Shown piece after piece: positions 63,801 to 64,000 of a stretch of 64,000 nucleotides of DNA (positions are counted from its first letter, which is position 1; every line of letters begins with the position of its first letter). The notes under the pieces are model-generated. The model ran no database searches. It was given only the letters and a program-made list of their open reading frames with translations, and was not told the origin of the DNA. Origin of the DNA: Glandiceps talaboti (Eukaryota; Hemichordata; Enteropneusta; Spengelidae); assembly GCF_964340395.1 (NCBI RefSeq), contig NC_135566.1, positions 19,833,797 to 19,897,796 of the forward strand, given 5' to 3'. The position numbers and the translations under genes are program-made.

Positions 63801-64000
63801 GGTTAGTTGACACCGTGAGGGTAACAACTTGATTGACTTACTTTGGGTTAGTTGACACCATGAGGGTAACAACTTGATTGACTTACTGTGGGTTAGTTGA
63901 CACCATGGGGGTAATGACTTGATTGACTTACTGTGGGTTAGCTGACACCATGGGGGTAACAACTTGATTGACTTACTGTGGGTTAGTTGAGACCATGGGG
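60867..64000. repeat. 45-bp minisatellite, second block, about 70 units, continues past window end
   Basis: Same unit and variants as 56,264-58,332. It contains a 900-bp higher-order duplication (about 61,537-62,460 against 62,437-63,360), a 360-bp one near 60,985-61,400, and rare shared variants GTTAAGACCG and CACCATCAGG. The 454-, 258- and 243-codon minus frames are artefacts of the 15-codon period. Confidence 0.98.
61537..63360. repeat. 900-bp (20-unit) higher-order tandem duplication
   Basis: Positions x and x+900 are the same from about 61,537 to 62,460, apart from one T/C difference (62,250 against 63,150). Beyond both edges the variant pattern diverges at once. Confidence 0.9.

Noticed and set aside
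60843-63962. 454-, 258- and 243-codon minus frames
   Set aside because: Same 45-bp satellite. The frames break wherever a unit has a stop-forming variant.

Overview
This is eukaryotic, almost certainly animal, nuclear DNA. It is AT-rich and repeat-dense, and its one clear gene is split by introns with GT-AG junctions. The mix of repeats (CR1-like and tRNA-SINE retroelements, hAT-like and piggyBac-like DNA elements, MITEs, long GACA, ATGT, AT and CT microsatellites, and minisatellites) fits a marine invertebrate such as a lophotrochozoan or invertebrate deuterostome. Species cannot be fixed from this window. No prokaryotic feature, tRNA, rRNA or CRISPR array was seen.

Two protein-coding loci can be supported. 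(1) 49,683-55,780, minus strand: the 3' half of a RUSF1 gene (RUS family member 1, DUF647, human C16orf58). It is read as five exons with intact splice junctions and compatible phases, ending in a stop codon with a poly(A) signal 65 bases further on. The N-terminal half is not in the window. (2) 24,109-25,185, plus strand: an intronless 358-codon ORF for a basic, serine-rich protein with a short N-terminal coiled coil and no secure family. Decayed gene pieces are a CR1-type reverse transcriptase C-terminus (about 40.7-41.05 kb), a transposon-borne SAP-like protein with two frameshifts (45.7-46.3 kb), an N-terminal piece of a Crypton/DUF3504-type protein (28.1-28.3 kb), and a doubtful GPCR TM6-TM7 remnant (14.9-15.4 kb).

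Layout. 0-24 kb is gene-poor, with a MITE at 3.1-4.0 kb, a 140-bp degenerate tandem array at 5.5-6.2 kb, a small MITE at 7.2 kb, three copies of one dispersed repeat (12.5, 17.5 and 22 kb) and many microsatellites. 24-25.2 kb holds the intronless gene, followed by a near-perfect palindrome between AT arrays. 31.3-33.5 kb is a 54-bp minisatellite. 38.9-41.3 kb is a hAT-like element that appears to have landed in an ATGT microsatellite. 44.8-47.5 kb is a 2.6-kb element with 46-bp terminal inverted repeats and a TTA target duplication. 49.2-55.8 kb is RUSF1, whose introns carry a piggyBac-like element, a 24-bp minisatellite and a foldback. From 56.3 kb to the window end runs a 45-bp minisatellite of about 115 units, interrupted at 58,333-60,866 by a 2.5-kb element with its own inverted termini and smaller nested elements.

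The most notable signals are elements inserted inside satellite arrays with the array register preserved, a recent 900-bp (20-unit) duplication inside the 45-bp array, and a GTAAGT donor-like hexamer in most units of that array on the RUSF1 sense strand. The long ORFs in the arrays are by-products of periods divisible by three and are not annotated as genes.
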